This document shows positions 27,633-36,365 of a stretch of 64,000 bases of DNA, piece after piece (position 1 is the stretch's first letter; every line of letters begins with the position of its first letter). A program made the position numbers and the translations under genes. Origin of the DNA: Rhodococcus sp. RD6.2 (GTDB lineage: Bacteria > Actinomycetota > Actinomycetes > Mycobacteriales > Mycobacteriaceae); contig NZ_CVQP01000010.1 in the NCBI RefSeq assembly GCF_001040705.1, forward strand, positions 198,251 to 262,250, in the 5' to 3' direction. Under the pieces are notes generated by a model. That model saw only the letters and a list, made by a program, of their open reading frames with translations, was not told where the DNA came from and made no database searches.

Positions 27633-28292
27633 GCGGCGGGTGATCGGGGAGGCTGAGGGTTGGCCTGCGGGGCGCGATCGTCGTATTCGCGACGCTCGCG
27701 CCCCGATTTCCCGTGTGGTTCCAGGATCATTCGTGACTTCTCGGCGGTGGTCCTACCCTCGATGGGGGTGCGGCGTCTGCCGCAACACCGCTGGTGGCGG
27801 GGGGTCGGTACCGCAGCCTCGGCACACCCGATCAGATCGGCGGCAGCTCAATCGGATTCCCTCCAGGCGTGGCCTCGGGTCTGGCGATCTTCGCCGGGAG
27901 CTGGACCGGCCACCCGCGGCATTTGACTACAGTGCAGCGCATGTAACCCGTTGAGCTCTAAGAGAACCCGCGCCTCAATGGGGTTCGTCAGCGTCGCGGA
28001 AAGTCACTTCGCGCGGACACCCGGGTGCGAATCGATGCCGGGTGGTTTGTGATCCTCCCCTGACTGATCGCGGGCGAGGGTGCGAACCGCGGTCGGGCCG
28101 CAACGAGGTTGGGGTTCAACGCCGTGGCCTGCGAAAGTTATTCAGGGAAAAGGCCTTTCGGAACATGACCGGCTGTTACGGTGTGGGCGGGGCTGGGTTT
28201 GCCGTGACATGGGGCGCGATGCGCGACCCAGCGTTCCGTGATGATCGGTCGCCCGCACTTGGGGGTTTCGAGCAACTGATGGAAGGAATGCA
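27633..28292 (+). other. Gene-poor stretch before the small secreted gene
   Basis: No convincing complete gene was found. One + frame is open from 27737 to 27946 without a good start and reads like protein near its end (IGFPPGVASGLAIFAGSW), perhaps a gene remnant. AAAGGCCTTT (28149-28158) is a perfect palindrome, and TACGGT (28177-28182) matches the -10 of the fourth tandem paralogue, so 28140-28190 is probably the promoter of the gene at 28293. Confidence 0.4.
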
Positions 28293-28613
28293 ATGACAGG
28301 AAGAGTGATTCGCGGTGGTGCGACGGTGCTGGCGGCAGCGGCGATCGTCGCGGGCGGGGTGGCCGTGGGTTCCGGGACGGCTTCGGCGGAGGGGTTCGTG
28401 TCGTCGGTGACGGACAACTCGACGGCGGCGTCGGAGTTCACGCCCGAACAGTGGGTCGACCTGGGGGTGGACATGGCTGCATTCCCGCTGTTGCTGGGGT
28501 TGGATGCCGCAGGTTCAGTCGATCCCCAATACACCTGCCACACGCCGTCATGGGGCGAACCGTGCCCGCCTCCTACCGTAATCGAGCAGCTGCTCGGAAC
28601 GGTCGGCTCGTAG
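28293..28613 (+). CDS. Small secreted protein of unknown function
   Basis: The protein has 106 aa. ATG 28293 follows GGAAGGA at 28281-28287. The signal peptide (MTGRVIRGGATVLAAAAIV, ending GSGTASAEG) has the same pattern as those of the genes at 27.2 and 35.2-38.8 kb. The mature part, about 73 residues, holds two Cys (YTCHTPSWGEPCPPP) that could form a disulfide. It lacks the Ig-like repeat domain of the tandem paralogues. The function is unknown; it probably acts in the cell envelope or outside the cell. Confidence 0.65.
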   Translation: MTGRVIRGGATVLAAAAIVAGGVAVGSGTASAEGFVSSVTDNSTAASEFTPEQWVDLGVDMAAFPLLLGLDAAGSVDPQYTCHTPSWGEPCPPPTVIEQLLGTVGS

Positions 28614-28643
28614 CCGAGATGGAGGATGCGGCGGCCGTGGCGG

Positions 28644-28997
28644 TCACGCGCAGTCAATGCACCGCCGGGCCGCGGGAAGTGCGTCCAGGCGTTCGTTGCT
28701 GATCGGACGTCCGCACTTCTCGCACACCCCGTAGGTGCCTGCGTCGAGTCGTTGCTCGGCGGCATCCAGTTCGTCGAGGTCCCGTCGGGCCTCGGCGAGC
28801 AGGGACGCTGTCTGGGCGCGTTCGAAAGCGACCGTCGAGCCCTCGGGGTCGTGCTCGTCGTCGTCGGTGGTCAGGTGCGAGCCCTCGATGATCTCGTCGA
28901 GGCGCGCGGTGAGGAACTCGATGCGGTGCGTCGCGTCGGCGCGTTCGGCGGCAATCCGCTCACGCGGCAGGGCGACACCCGATTGCGGATGCGTCAT
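28644..28997 (-). CDS. TraR/DksA-type zinc-finger protein
   Basis: The protein has 117 aa. A long helical hairpin (about residues 10-75, acidic turn LTTDDDEHDPEGS) is followed by a four-Cys zinc finger, CEKCG...CIDC. This is the DksA/TraR C4 arrangement. DksA-like proteins enter the RNA polymerase secondary channel and change initiation with ppGpp. In actinobacteria such short proteins are often uncharacterised. It diverges from the gene at 29088 with 90 bases between the starts. Confidence 0.8.
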   Translation of the reverse strand: MTHPQSGVALPRERIAAERADATHRIEFLTARLDEIIEGSHLTTDDDEHDPEGSTVAFERAQTASLLAEARRDLDELDAAEQRLDAGTYGVCEKCGRPISNERLDALPAARRCIDCA

Positions 28998-29087
28998 ACC
29001 TGGTTCAACGTGAAACCACGACGATCCGTTACCCGATGAGTTCAGCGTGTTCGGATGGTCGGTACTCGGTGAGACGAGGAGGCATCC

Positions 29088-29669
29088 ATGACCATCGATC
29101 TTGCCCCGGCGGCAACCCAGGTGTCCCGGGTCGCTGCGGGAGTCCGCGACGACCATCTCGACCTTCCCACACCGTGTACGCAGTGGCCGGTGAGTGTGCT
29201 GCTCAGCCACCTCGTAGCGCTGAGCGAGGCGTTCACCGCCGCGGCGGAGAAGCGTCCCTTTCCCGGCGACGCCGCCACCATCCCGCCGCTGCCGTCCGGC
29301 TGGCGGACGCGGCTGGAGTCGAACCTCGACGCGCTCGTTGCGGCCTGGCGCGCCCCCGCCGCCTGGGAGGGGGAGGCGTCCGCCGGCGGCGTCACGATGC
29401 CCGCCGAGGTGATGGGTGTGGTCGCCCTCGACGAACTGGTGCTGCACGGCTGGGACCTCGCCGCCGCGACCGGGCAGCCGTTCGACGCCGACCCGGTCGA
29501 CGTACAGGCGTGTCTCGGCTTCGCGGAGGCGATGTCGCAGCCGGGCGACGAGGTGAGCCGCGAAGGGTTGTACGGGCCGGTCGTCCCGGTTCCTGTGGGC
29601 GCGGACGAGTTCGCCCACCTACTCGGGTACGCGGGCCGTGATCCCGGCTGGGTCGCCGATCGTGAGTGA
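29088..29669 (+). CDS. TIGR03086-type DinB-like metal-binding protein
   Basis: The protein has 193 aa. ATG 29088 follows GAGGAGG. The N-terminal half is a DinB/mycothiol-maleylpyruvate-isomerase-like helix bundle with metal-site residues in LDLPTPCTQWPVSVLLSHLVALSEAF, and LDELVLHGWDLAAATGQPF is the family signature. Related proteins are thiol (mycothiol)-dependent enzymes, but this group has no assigned reaction. Confidence 0.8.
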   Translation: MTIDLAPAATQVSRVAAGVRDDHLDLPTPCTQWPVSVLLSHLVALSEAFTAAAEKRPFPGDAATIPPLPSGWRTRLESNLDALVAAWRAPAAWEGEASAGGVTMPAEVMGVVALDELVLHGWDLAAATGQPFDADPVDVQACLGFAEAMSQPGDEVSREGLYGPVVPVPVGADEFAHLLGYAGRDPGWVADRE

Positions 29670-29716
29670 TGTGTCCCGCGAATGGGGTACACATCACCCA
29701 CGGGCGCGACGCGCAC

Positions 29717-31036
29717 TTACGGTCGGGTCACCAGGTCGTTCCCCGGCGCGATCGCGCCGCAGTTGGTGGGGGCGGGAAGGTCGGCAAAGCGGTCGTTCAG
29801 CCATCCGAACGCCTCCACGGACCACGCCAGCATCGTCGGGACGTGGCTGAGCGCGTCGTACTGGGTGTACTTGATCTGCGAATTCCCGTCCGCGCAATAC
29901 TTATTGGCGAGTGAACGCACATCCCCGGCGATCATGACACCGTCGCCCGGACCGACATTCGGCTTGTCCCCGGGCGTGCCCTCCAACGTGCCGCCCGCGC
30001 CCTGGCCGATGAACATCGGGATCGTCGGGGTGGGGGCCTCGCCGAGGTTGACCTTGCGAGCTGCGTCCATGAACGGCGCGACGCTGGCGGGATCCGCGTA
30101 CTCCGGCTTGACCATCTGCTGCCACGTCAGCCCCGGGTACTGGAACAGCACATTGGCGATCGAGGCGTCCTGGATCTTGTCGAACAGGAGCTCTCCGTGG
30201 TCGTTGAGGTACTCGCTGAAGTCGATGTCGTAGGACCGCGCGACGCCCGCGATCGCCATCAGCGCGACCCCGGACCATCCGACGCTGCCGTTGATGTAGG
30301 TCAGATTGCGGGCAGGGTTGACGAGCACGCCGGCCTCGGCGGCGCCGACGAGCCTGTCGTTGACGTCGGGTGCGTACCCGGGCGCGAGTGCCGCCGCCCA
30401 GTTCGTCGCGATGGCGCCGCCGGAATAGCCGAACAGCCCGACGCGGGTGTCGGCGTCGAGTCCGGTCTCCGCGGAACGGGTCGCGGCGCGGATGGAGTCG
30501 AGCGTGTTCATGCCGTACTCGGGGCCGGCCGCGAAGTCCGCCTGCTGCCCCTCGGTGTCGGCGACGATGACCGAATACCCCTGGGCCAGCAGCGCTGCGA
30601 GGAACTGTGCCTCCGATGCGTTGATCGCGCCACCGAAGCTGACATCGCCCGCGATCGCACGCGACGGACTGTGCTCGGGGTTGAGGGAATCGTAGAAAGA
30701 CTGGTAGGCAACGGCTTTGGTCGGATCGAATCCGGTCGGGGGCTTGAGCACCGACGTGACGTTGGTGGCCGGCCTGCCCTGTGCGTCGGTCGTCCGGTAG
30801 ACGAGTTGCACGGCGGTGACGGGCATCGAGATGCCGACGACGTGGTACGGCATGGTTCGGGTCGCGACCACGGCTCCGGGGTCGAGTGCCGCGAGGGGGG
30901 TTTCGCCCGTGTAGCTGAAGAAGGGGTCGGTGGCTGCCTGGGCCGGCGGGACGAATCCCACGGCCACCGCCGTCGCCACCGACACCGCCGCGACCAACCG
31001 TGCTGCCCTTGCCGACCGCGTTCTCTGCGTCTGCAC
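29717..31036 (-). CDS. Secreted lipase (LIP family)
   Basis: The protein has 439 aa from GTG 31036, chosen because GGGGAGG lies 8 bases upstream; a GTG at 31072 is also in frame. A signal peptide ends near PPAQAATDP. The domain matches secretory lipases (PF03583): the nucleophile is in LFGYSGGAIATNWAA, and the His is probably in LSHVPTM near the C-terminus. It should hydrolyse acylglycerols or other esters outside the cell. Mycolata carry many such enzymes. It has no obvious operon partner. Confidence 0.85.
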   Translation of the reverse strand: MQTQRTRSARAARLVAAVSVATAVAVGFVPPAQAATDPFFSYTGETPLAALDPGAVVATRTMPYHVVGISMPVTAVQLVYRTTDAQGRPATNVTSVLKPPTGFDPTKAVAYQSFYDSLNPEHSPSRAIAGDVSFGGAINASEAQFLAALLAQGYSVIVADTEGQQADFAAGPEYGMNTLDSIRAATRSAETGLDADTRVGLFGYSGGAIATNWAAALAPGYAPDVNDRLVGAAEAGVLVNPARNLTYINGSVGWSGVALMAIAGVARSYDIDFSEYLNDHGELLFDKIQDASIANVLFQYPGLTWQQMVKPEYADPASVAPFMDAARKVNLGEAPTPTIPMFIGQGAGGTLEGTPGDKPNVGPGDGVMIAGDVRSLANKYCADGNSQIKYTQYDALSHVPTMLAWSVEAFGWLNDRFADLPAPTNCGAIAPGNDLVTRP

Positions 31037-31157
31037 CTGTTCGACCTCCCCTGTGGGCGTGACGGGCGTCACGCCGGGTGGGAAGGTTACCCGCCGGTAG
31101 GTGGCTCCACAAGAGCAAACTGGACACGAAGTGGGTGAGTGTCAGGTTCAGGTTGCG

Positions 31158-31778
31158 TCAGCGGATCCCGTCCCGCCGCAGCGCGATCGACACTGCCGCG
31201 GCCCGGGAGTCGACGCCGAGCTTGGCGTAGATGTGCGCCAGATGGGTCTTCACCGTGGCCTCGCTGATGTGCAGTCGGCGTCCGAGCTCCCGGTTCGTCA
31301 GGCCCTCGGCCAACAGCGTCAGCAGTTCCGCCTCGCGGGCCGTCAACGCCTGATCGGGGCGACGCATCTTCTCGAGAACCCGCGCCGCGACCGGCGGCGA
31401 CAGCACGCTCTGCCCCGCGACGGCCCCCCGGATCGCGGCGAACAGGTCACGCGGCGCGGAATCCTTGAGCAGGTAGCCGATCGCGCCTGCATCGAGCGAG
31501 CGCACCACGTCCGCATCGGTGTCGTAGGTGGTGAAGACCAGCACCGGCTGCTCGGGCCGGGCGGCGCGGATGCGGCGGATCGCCTCGACACCGTCGATAC
31601 CCGCCCCCAGCGCCAGGTCCATCATCACCAGGTCGGGGGAGCGATCGACGGCGAGCGCGACTGCGTCCTCCCCGCTCTCGGCCTCACCGATCACCTCGAT
31701 GTCGGGTTGCGAATCCAGTAGGGCACGCAGCCCGGCACGCACCACCACGTGGTCGTCGACGAGCAACACCGAAATCAC
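31158..31778 (-). CDS. NarL-family response regulator
   Basis: The protein has 206 aa. The GTG start overlaps the kinase stop (GTGA). The receiver domain has Asp8/Asp9 (VDDH), phosphoacceptor Asp54 (VMMDLALG), Thr in FTTYDTD and Lys in LLKDS. A LuxR/NarL HTH follows (LTAREAELLTLLAEGLTNRELGRRL, then ISEATVKTHLAHIYAKLGV). It is the partner of the kinase at 31775. The arrangement opposite an HbpS-like gene resembles SenR of Streptomyces; targets are unknown. Confidence 0.9.
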   Translation of the reverse strand: MISVLLVDDHVVVRAGLRALLDSQPDIEVIGEAESGEDAVALAVDRSPDLVMMDLALGAGIDGVEAIRRIRAARPEQPVLVFTTYDTDADVVRSLDAGAIGYLLKDSAPRDLFAAIRGAVAGQSVLSPPVAARVLEKMRRPDQALTAREAELLTLLAEGLTNRELGRRLHISEATVKTHLAHIYAKLGVDSRAAAVSIALRRDGIR

Positions 31779-32920
31779 AGCTGGCCCCCCTGCGTCGAAC
31801 CGGTCGGGATCTGCACCGCGACAACGGTGCCCTCGCCGGGGGCGCTCTCGACCCCGAACGTACCGCCGAGTGCCTCGACCCGCTGACGCATCGCGCGCAG
31901 CCCGAATCCGTTGTCCTCGTTGACGTCGAACCCGACACCGTCGTCGAAGATGTCCAGTGCCACCGCGTCGGGTAGGTAGGTCAGGGTCACCCCGACGGTG
32001 TCCGCCTGCGCGTGCCTGCGGACGTTCGACACCGCGCTCTGCGTGATCCGCAGCAGCGCATGCCGGACGTCGGGCGGCAGCGGCACCGGATCGCCCACAA
32101 CCTGGAATTGTGCGGACGGGATGTACCCCCGCGCCGCGGCCAAGAGTGCCGCATCGAGCGCCTCGAGATCGGGCGAGCCGAGGTAGTGCACCAGATCGCG
32201 TGTCTCGCCGAGGTTCTCTCGCAGCGACACCGTCGCGATTCGAACCTCGCTGCGGGCCTTCGAGTCCGGGCCGTCCCACAGTTCGTCGGCGGCCTCCAGG
32301 TGCAGGAGAGCGCTGGTGAGTCCCTGGGTGACGGTGTCGTGGATTTCGCGCGCGATCCGTTCCCGCTCCGCCAGTGCCCCCGCTTCCCGTTCCGTATCGG
32401 CCAGACGCGACTTCGCCTCGACCAGTTCGCCGAGCAACCGTTCCCGCTCGGCGCTTTCGCGCTGCACCTGCCCGAACGCGAGGACGATCAGAGCGCCCGT
32501 GCACAGCGGCGCCAACAGCACCGGCCACTCGGTCCGTCCACTGAACGACGAGAACTCGATACCCGCGAACAATGCCAGCGCCGCGACCACGGGATAGGCG
32601 AGCCGACGGGGGAACGCACTCGTGCACAGGAAGAAGATCGGGAACGCCGACCATGCGAAGCTCGGCGCCAGCCACACCAGCGCCACCCACGTCGTCAGCA
32701 CCGGCCACACCCACGGCTGCCACACCGATCCTCGGCGCGACAGCACGACGACTACCGCATACAGCGCGGCGAGCACCAGGACAAGCGCCGCGACGATCAC
32801 CCATCGGCCGTTGACCCCGTGATAGGTGAGGTAGCGGGCGGTCGACGCCGCGAGCAGCAGATAGAAGGAGGCGTGGATCGCGAGACCGATCGGTCCCCGG
32901 AACGCCGCATTGCCCTGCAT
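31775..32920 (-). CDS. Sensor histidine kinase, HisKA_3 type
   Basis: The protein has 381 aa. Five or six hydrophobic helices (residues of about 12-150) have short loops and no large sensor domain. A coiled-coil linker (about 151-185) leads to the dimerisation motif ERERIAREIHDTVTQG with His194, then an HATPase with ALLRITQSAVSNVRRHA, DDGVGFD and GFGLRAMRQRVEALGG. Such kinases sense membrane stress or a partner protein. The neighbouring divergent HbpS-like lipoprotein could be that partner, as in the HbpS-SenS-SenR system. Confidence 0.9.
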   Translation of the reverse strand: MQGNAAFRGPIGLAIHASFYLLLAASTARYLTYHGVNGRWVIVAALVLVLAALYAVVVVLSRRGSVWQPWVWPVLTTWVALVWLAPSFAWSAFPIFFLCTSAFPRRLAYPVVAALALFAGIEFSSFSGRTEWPVLLAPLCTGALIVLAFGQVQRESAERERLLGELVEAKSRLADTEREAGALAERERIAREIHDTVTQGLTSALLHLEAADELWDGPDSKARSEVRIATVSLRENLGETRDLVHYLGSPDLEALDAALLAAARGYIPSAQFQVVGDPVPLPPDVRHALLRITQSAVSNVRRHAQADTVGVTLTYLPDAVALDIFDDGVGFDVNEDNGFGLRAMRQRVEALGGTFGVESAPGEGTVVAVQIPTGSTQGGQL

Positions 32921-33062
32921 CCCGTCGATCCTACGGACGGCGCGGCGGGCGCGGATCGGCCATTCGGATGATGTCGAGCCACCCGGGCGACCGATGCCGA
33001 CGAGGCGGGGTGGGCGTCAGGCTCGATGTCGACCGATCAATCGTCACCCGAAAGGCTCGACC

Positions 33063-33653
33063 ATGTCTCTCTCCCGTCGCCTGCCCCGCGTCCTCGCGAT
33101 CACCGTTCCCGCGCTCACCCTGCTCGCCGTCACCGCGTGTGGTTCGACCGACGACGCCGCGGCCTACGAGAGCACCACCGGGGTCACGCCCGCTGCGGTG
33201 TCGCAGCAGCAGCCCAACGGCGGAGACGCGGGTACCGTGAGCGCCACCCGCCTGTCGGTGGATGCCGCCGGACGCGCCGCGCAGGCCGCGCTCGCGCAGT
33301 GCAAGGCGGACGGACTCGGGTTCGTCACCGTCTCGGTCGTCGATCGCGCGGGCAACGTGCAGGCGATGCTGCGCGGCGACAACGCTGCCGAGCACACCGT
33401 CGAGGCGTCACGGGAGAAGGGCTACACCGCAGCGGCATTCGGTGCGAACACCTCCGATCTCGCCGGCCGAGCGAAGGGCGACGGCGCGACCGTCGCCGAT
33501 CTGCCTGGCACCCTGTTCCTGCCCGGCGGCGTGACGGTGAAGGTCGGGAACGCGTCGATCGCAGGCATCGGGGTCGGCGGAGCGCCCGACGGCAACGCCG
33601 ATCAGGCCTGTGCCGCAGCCGGTCTCGCAGCGATCGAGGGAAGCCTGAAGTGA
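33063..33653 (+). CDS. HbpS/GlcG-family lipoprotein
   Basis: The protein has 196 aa from ATG 33063. The N-terminus is a lipoprotein signal with lipobox AVTAC. The mature domain is the GlcG/HbpS fold (LSVDAAGRAAQAALAQCKADG, VSVVDRAGNVQAMLRGDNA, SREKGYTAAAFG, GIGVGGAPDGNADQACAAAGL). In Streptomyces reticuli HbpS is an extracellular haem-degrading, redox-sensing protein that controls the SenS kinase. Here it is membrane-anchored and faces a kinase/regulator pair. The GTG of the next gene overlaps its stop. Confidence 0.8.
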   Translation: MSLSRRLPRVLAITVPALTLLAVTACGSTDDAAAYESTTGVTPAAVSQQQPNGGDAGTVSATRLSVDAAGRAAQAALAQCKADGLGFVTVSVVDRAGNVQAMLRGDNAAEHTVEASREKGYTAAAFGANTSDLAGRAKGDGATVADLPGTLFLPGGVTVKVGNASIAGIGVGGAPDGNADQACAAAGLAAIEGSLK

Positions 33654-34393
33654 GGACCGTACCCCTGGCGGCGGCGCTGATCGGTGCGGTTCTGGTCGTG
33701 TCCGGCTGCGCGAGCGGCATTCCTGCCGGGAACAACCCTCCGCAGGTGGCGACGGTGCCCGATGCCGGGGTGACGTCGACGGCAGCCGCACCCGAAATCT
33801 CGCCGGAGGAGGCCGAGGCATCGATGTTCGAGGCCGCTGCCGCGAACAATGCGGACGGAGTGCGGGAAGCGCTGGCCCAGGGCGCGGACATCGAGGCCAG
33901 GGGAGAGGGGGGCCGGACCCCGTTGGTGACGGCGACGAAGGCCAACGCCGTGGCGGCGGCGAGCGCACTGATCGAAGCCGGAGCCGACGTGAACGCGAAG
34001 GACGACATGCAGGACTCGGCCTTCCTCTACGCGGGGGCCGCCGGACTGGACGAGATCCTCGCGCTCACCGTCGATCATGGTGCGGATGTTCGGAGCACCA
34101 ACAGGTTCGGCGGCACCGCGCTGATTCCGGCGTCCGAGCACGGGTACGGGGAGACGGTGCGGACGCTCATCCGGGCGGGGGTGCCGGTGAACCACGTCAA
34201 CGACCCCGGGTGGACGGCGCTGCAGGAGGCCGTCGTCTACGGCGACGGCTCGTCCCGGTACGTCGACGTCGTCGGGCAACTACTCGACGCGGGCGCCGAC
34301 CCGACGATCCGTGACAACCGCGGACGCACCGCGTTGGAGAACGCGCAGCGGCGGGGGCAGTCCGATGTGGTGGCGTTGCTCACCTTGCGCTGA
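33650..34393 (+). CDS. Ankyrin-repeat lipoprotein
   Basis: The protein has 247 aa from GTG 33650, overlapping the previous stop (GTGA). The lipobox is VVSGC at about residues 15-20. Four to five ankyrin repeats follow from about residue 60 (GVREALAQGADIEARGEGG, ALIEAGADVNAKDDM, LTVDHGADVRSTN, LIRAGVPVNHVND, LLDAGADPTIRDN). Periplasmic ankyrin proteins such as AnkB of Pseudomonas support catalase activity. Translational coupling to an HbpS-like protein therefore points to a common redox or haem role, by inference. Confidence 0.85.
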   Translation: MRTVPLAAALIGAVLVVSGCASGIPAGNNPPQVATVPDAGVTSTAAAPEISPEEAEASMFEAAAANNADGVREALAQGADIEARGEGGRTPLVTATKANAVAAASALIEAGADVNAKDDMQDSAFLYAGAAGLDEILALTVDHGADVRSTNRFGGTALIPASEHGYGETVRTLIRAGVPVNHVNDPGWTALQEAVVYGDGSSRYVDVVGQLLDAGADPTIRDNRGRTALENAQRRGQSDVVALLTLR

Positions 34394-34442
34394 CCGTGGC
34401 AGTTGGTGTGCGATCACGCAGCCGCGATAGGCTGGCGCTCTC

Positions 34443-34985
34443 ATGGCACTCAGCGCAACCATCCACACCTTTGTCGTCCAGTTGGCGGACGTCGATCGCG
34501 GCGTCTATCAGGATCTGGAGCTGCGGGTCGCCCGTCATCCGTCCGAAACTGCCGAATTCATGCTGACGCGGCTGCTCGCCTACTGCCTCGAGTACGAGGA
34601 TGGCATCGCCTTCAGCGTCGGTGGAGTGTCCGCCACCGACGAACCCGCGGTACTCGTCCGTGACCTCACCGGCCGCCTCACCGCCTGGATCGACATCGGC
34701 GCACCCGACGCCGACCGCATCCACCGCGCTGCCAAACTCGCCGACCGCGTCGCGATCTACACCCACCGTGACCCGGCGAAAGTGCTGGCTCAGCTCACCG
34801 GTAAGCGCATCCACCACGCCGACGCAATCCCTGTCTACAGCTTCGACCGTCCGTTCGTCGATGCCGCGTCCGCCGCTGTCGAGCGCCGGAACACCGCCAC
34901 CCTCTCCGTCACCGAACGGTCGCTGTTCCTCGACCTGAACGGAACGGGTTTCAGCACGCCGATCGAGGAGCATCGGTTCGGGTAG
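34443..34985 (+). CDS. YaeQ-family protein
   Basis: The protein has 180 aa, the family's normal length. The start MALSATIHTFVVQLADVDRGVYQDL, ARHPSETAEFMLTRLLAYCLEYEDGI, TAWIDIGAPDADRIHRA and FDRPFVDAASAA are YaeQ hallmarks. YaeQ has a PD-(D/E)XK-nuclease-like fold with a catalytic-like cluster, but its function is unsettled; it was first noted as a suppressor of rfaH loss. It is best known from proteobacteria but also occurs in actinobacteria. Confidence 0.85.
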   Translation: MALSATIHTFVVQLADVDRGVYQDLELRVARHPSETAEFMLTRLLAYCLEYEDGIAFSVGGVSATDEPAVLVRDLTGRLTAWIDIGAPDADRIHRAAKLADRVAIYTHRDPAKVLAQLTGKRIHHADAIPVYSFDRPFVDAASAAVERRNTATLSVTERSLFLDLNGTGFSTPIEEHRFG

Positions 34986-35017
34986 CCGACCCGAGGTGGT
35001 TTCGTTGCTGCATCGGG

Positions 35018-35153
35018 AAAGCGGTTAACGCTTTGACCTGGGAGAACGCCTGCGTGGGGTTTTGCCGCGGTGGTCTTTTTCGTCCCTTATAGTCGCCGGG
35101 TAGTCGGGGCGGGCAGTGGGCCGGTCCCGTCGATTCGTGGAGGGGACTTTGTG
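35018..35153 (+). promoter_or_regulatory. Array upstream module, copy 1
   Basis: The inverted repeat AAAGCG-GTTAA-CGCTTT (35018-35034) overlaps TTGACC (35033-35038). TATAGT (35088-35093) is the likely -10 and GGAGGGG (35139-35145) the ribosome site. Most of the block from TTATAGTCGCC to the start codon is identical in copies 1, 2 and 3. No good -35 lies 16-18 bases before TATAGT, so an activator may bind the inverted repeat. Confidence 0.6.
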
Positions 35154-35927
35154 ATGGGTGGACTGGTGCGTGCGGGCGGGGTGATGCTCGCGGTGGCGAC
35201 GATCGCGTCGGGTGGGCTGGCGATCGGGGCGGGGACCGCGGCGGCGCAGGGGTCTTCGGCAGGAAGTAGCGACTATTATTCGTATTCATCGGATCCCGGC
35301 CCCTGTGGCTGGCCCCCGGGGTTCTGCGACGACGAACGGTTCCAGGCTACGGTGCAGGTCGGCGACACCTATCTCGACTATCGCGGACCCGATCGCGCCG
35401 CACCGGGTACCGAAACCACGTTCATCGCCGACTTCTATGCGGGGGATCCGACCGCGTCCATGCCGCCGTTGGAGCCTGTGGAGATCAGCAGTGTCACCAA
35501 CCACACCCCAAAGGGTTTCGAGTTCGTGGGGGCCACGGTAACGAGACACACCTACAACGGTGCCCTCGAGACGCTGGATTCGACCACTTCGGTGGACCCG
35601 AGAACCGGGGATGTGACAGTCAAAGCAGCCAACGGTGCCTGGGCAGTCCCGAAGGGGAACAACTCACGAGTGAAGGTCGTCCTGACCTACCGGGTGAACG
35701 AGGTGGGTTTCGACACCACCAGCGGGATCACGTTCACCGGCACCGACACCCCGACGTCGGGAAAATGGGTGGCAGTGGGGAACACCCAGAAGTACAACGA
35801 CTACGAGACGGTATTCGGTAGCGCGGAGGAGGCCCTACCGAACTCGGATGAGGTGCTGGAGGTATTGTCGGTGCCCCTCATCCTCATGCTGTCGCTGCCT
35901 GGCTCCTCCGACGGAATCGGTTCGTAA
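35154..35927 (+). CDS. Tandem secreted paralogue 1
   Basis: The protein has 257 aa from ATG 35154 (a GTG is adjacent at 35151). The signal peptide MGGLVRAGGVMLAVATIASG ends near GTAAAQ. The mature protein has a Cys pair (GPCGWPPGFCDD), then an Ig-like/DUF11-like region: VGDTYLDYRGPDRAAPGTE, VTNHTPKGFEFVGATV, TTSVDPRTGDVTVKA, VLTYRVNEVGFDTTSGITFTGTD. The family is not recognised beyond its four local copies. The C-terminal LSLPGSSDGIGS has no sorting signal. It is probably released or surface-associated. Cell wall or adhesion roles are conceivable but unsupported. Confidence 0.75.
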   Translation: MGGLVRAGGVMLAVATIASGGLAIGAGTAAAQGSSAGSSDYYSYSSDPGPCGWPPGFCDDERFQATVQVGDTYLDYRGPDRAAPGTETTFIADFYAGDPTASMPPLEPVEISSVTNHTPKGFEFVGATVTRHTYNGALETLDSTTSVDPRTGDVTVKAANGAWAVPKGNNSRVKVVLTYRVNEVGFDTTSGITFTGTDTPTSGKWVAVGNTQKYNDYETVFGSAEEALPNSDEVLEVLSVPLILMLSLPGSSDGIGS

Positions 35928-35969
35928 CCGCTGACCACCGGTTGACAGGTTCGTGGTCTTCCTGGACCG

Positions 35970-36112
35970 CGAGGATCGAAGCGGTGGCGATCGGGCCGGT
36001 CAGGCTGCCGGGGAACTGTCCGTCGAGGAGCAGCATCACGTCCGACACGAGAGGCATTGTCGCGGAACCGTATTGGATGAATCGCTCGGGTAGGTGCTTG
36101 CCGAGCGCCGGT
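35970..36112 (-). pseudogene. Decayed 3' fragment of the UPF0016 exporter gene (copy A)
   Basis: Read on the minus strand, this gives about 45 in-frame codons (LGKHLPERFIQYGSAT, VMLLLDGQFPGS, TGPIATASIL) that align with the C-terminal part of the exporter encoded at 39662-40375 (LGKHLPEKFIQWGAAA, VMLLLDGLFPGS, AGPIAAASIL). No start or remaining 5' part exists. It sits directly after paralogue 1 in the same relative orientation as the intact exporter after paralogue 4. Confidence 0.8.
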
Positions 36113-36232
36113 GATGATTTTCGAGTGATGCCGCAAAAGTCAGTGTCGCCCTGCCCGACCAGTGTCCGCCGAGAGGCTCCGCAGGGCCCTCGGCGGGCCG
36201 GGCGGCGGGCCGGGTCGGGACGCCACCCGGGG

Positions 36233-36365
36233 AAGCAGTTAACGCTTTGACCTGGGTAAATGAATGTGTGGTTTCGCCGCTGTGGTCTGTTTCGTCCCTT
36301 ATAGTCGCCGGGTAGTCGGGGCGGGCAGTGGGCCGGTCCCGTCGATTCGTGGAGGGGACTTTGTG
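36233..36365 (+). promoter_or_regulatory. Array upstream module, copy 2
   Basis: The inverted repeat is slightly degraded (AAGCA-GTTAA-CGCTT, 36233-36247). TTGACC is at 36247-36252, TATAGT at 36300-36305, and GGAGGGG lies before the ATG. It is nearly identical to copy 1 from TATAGT onward. Confidence 0.6.
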
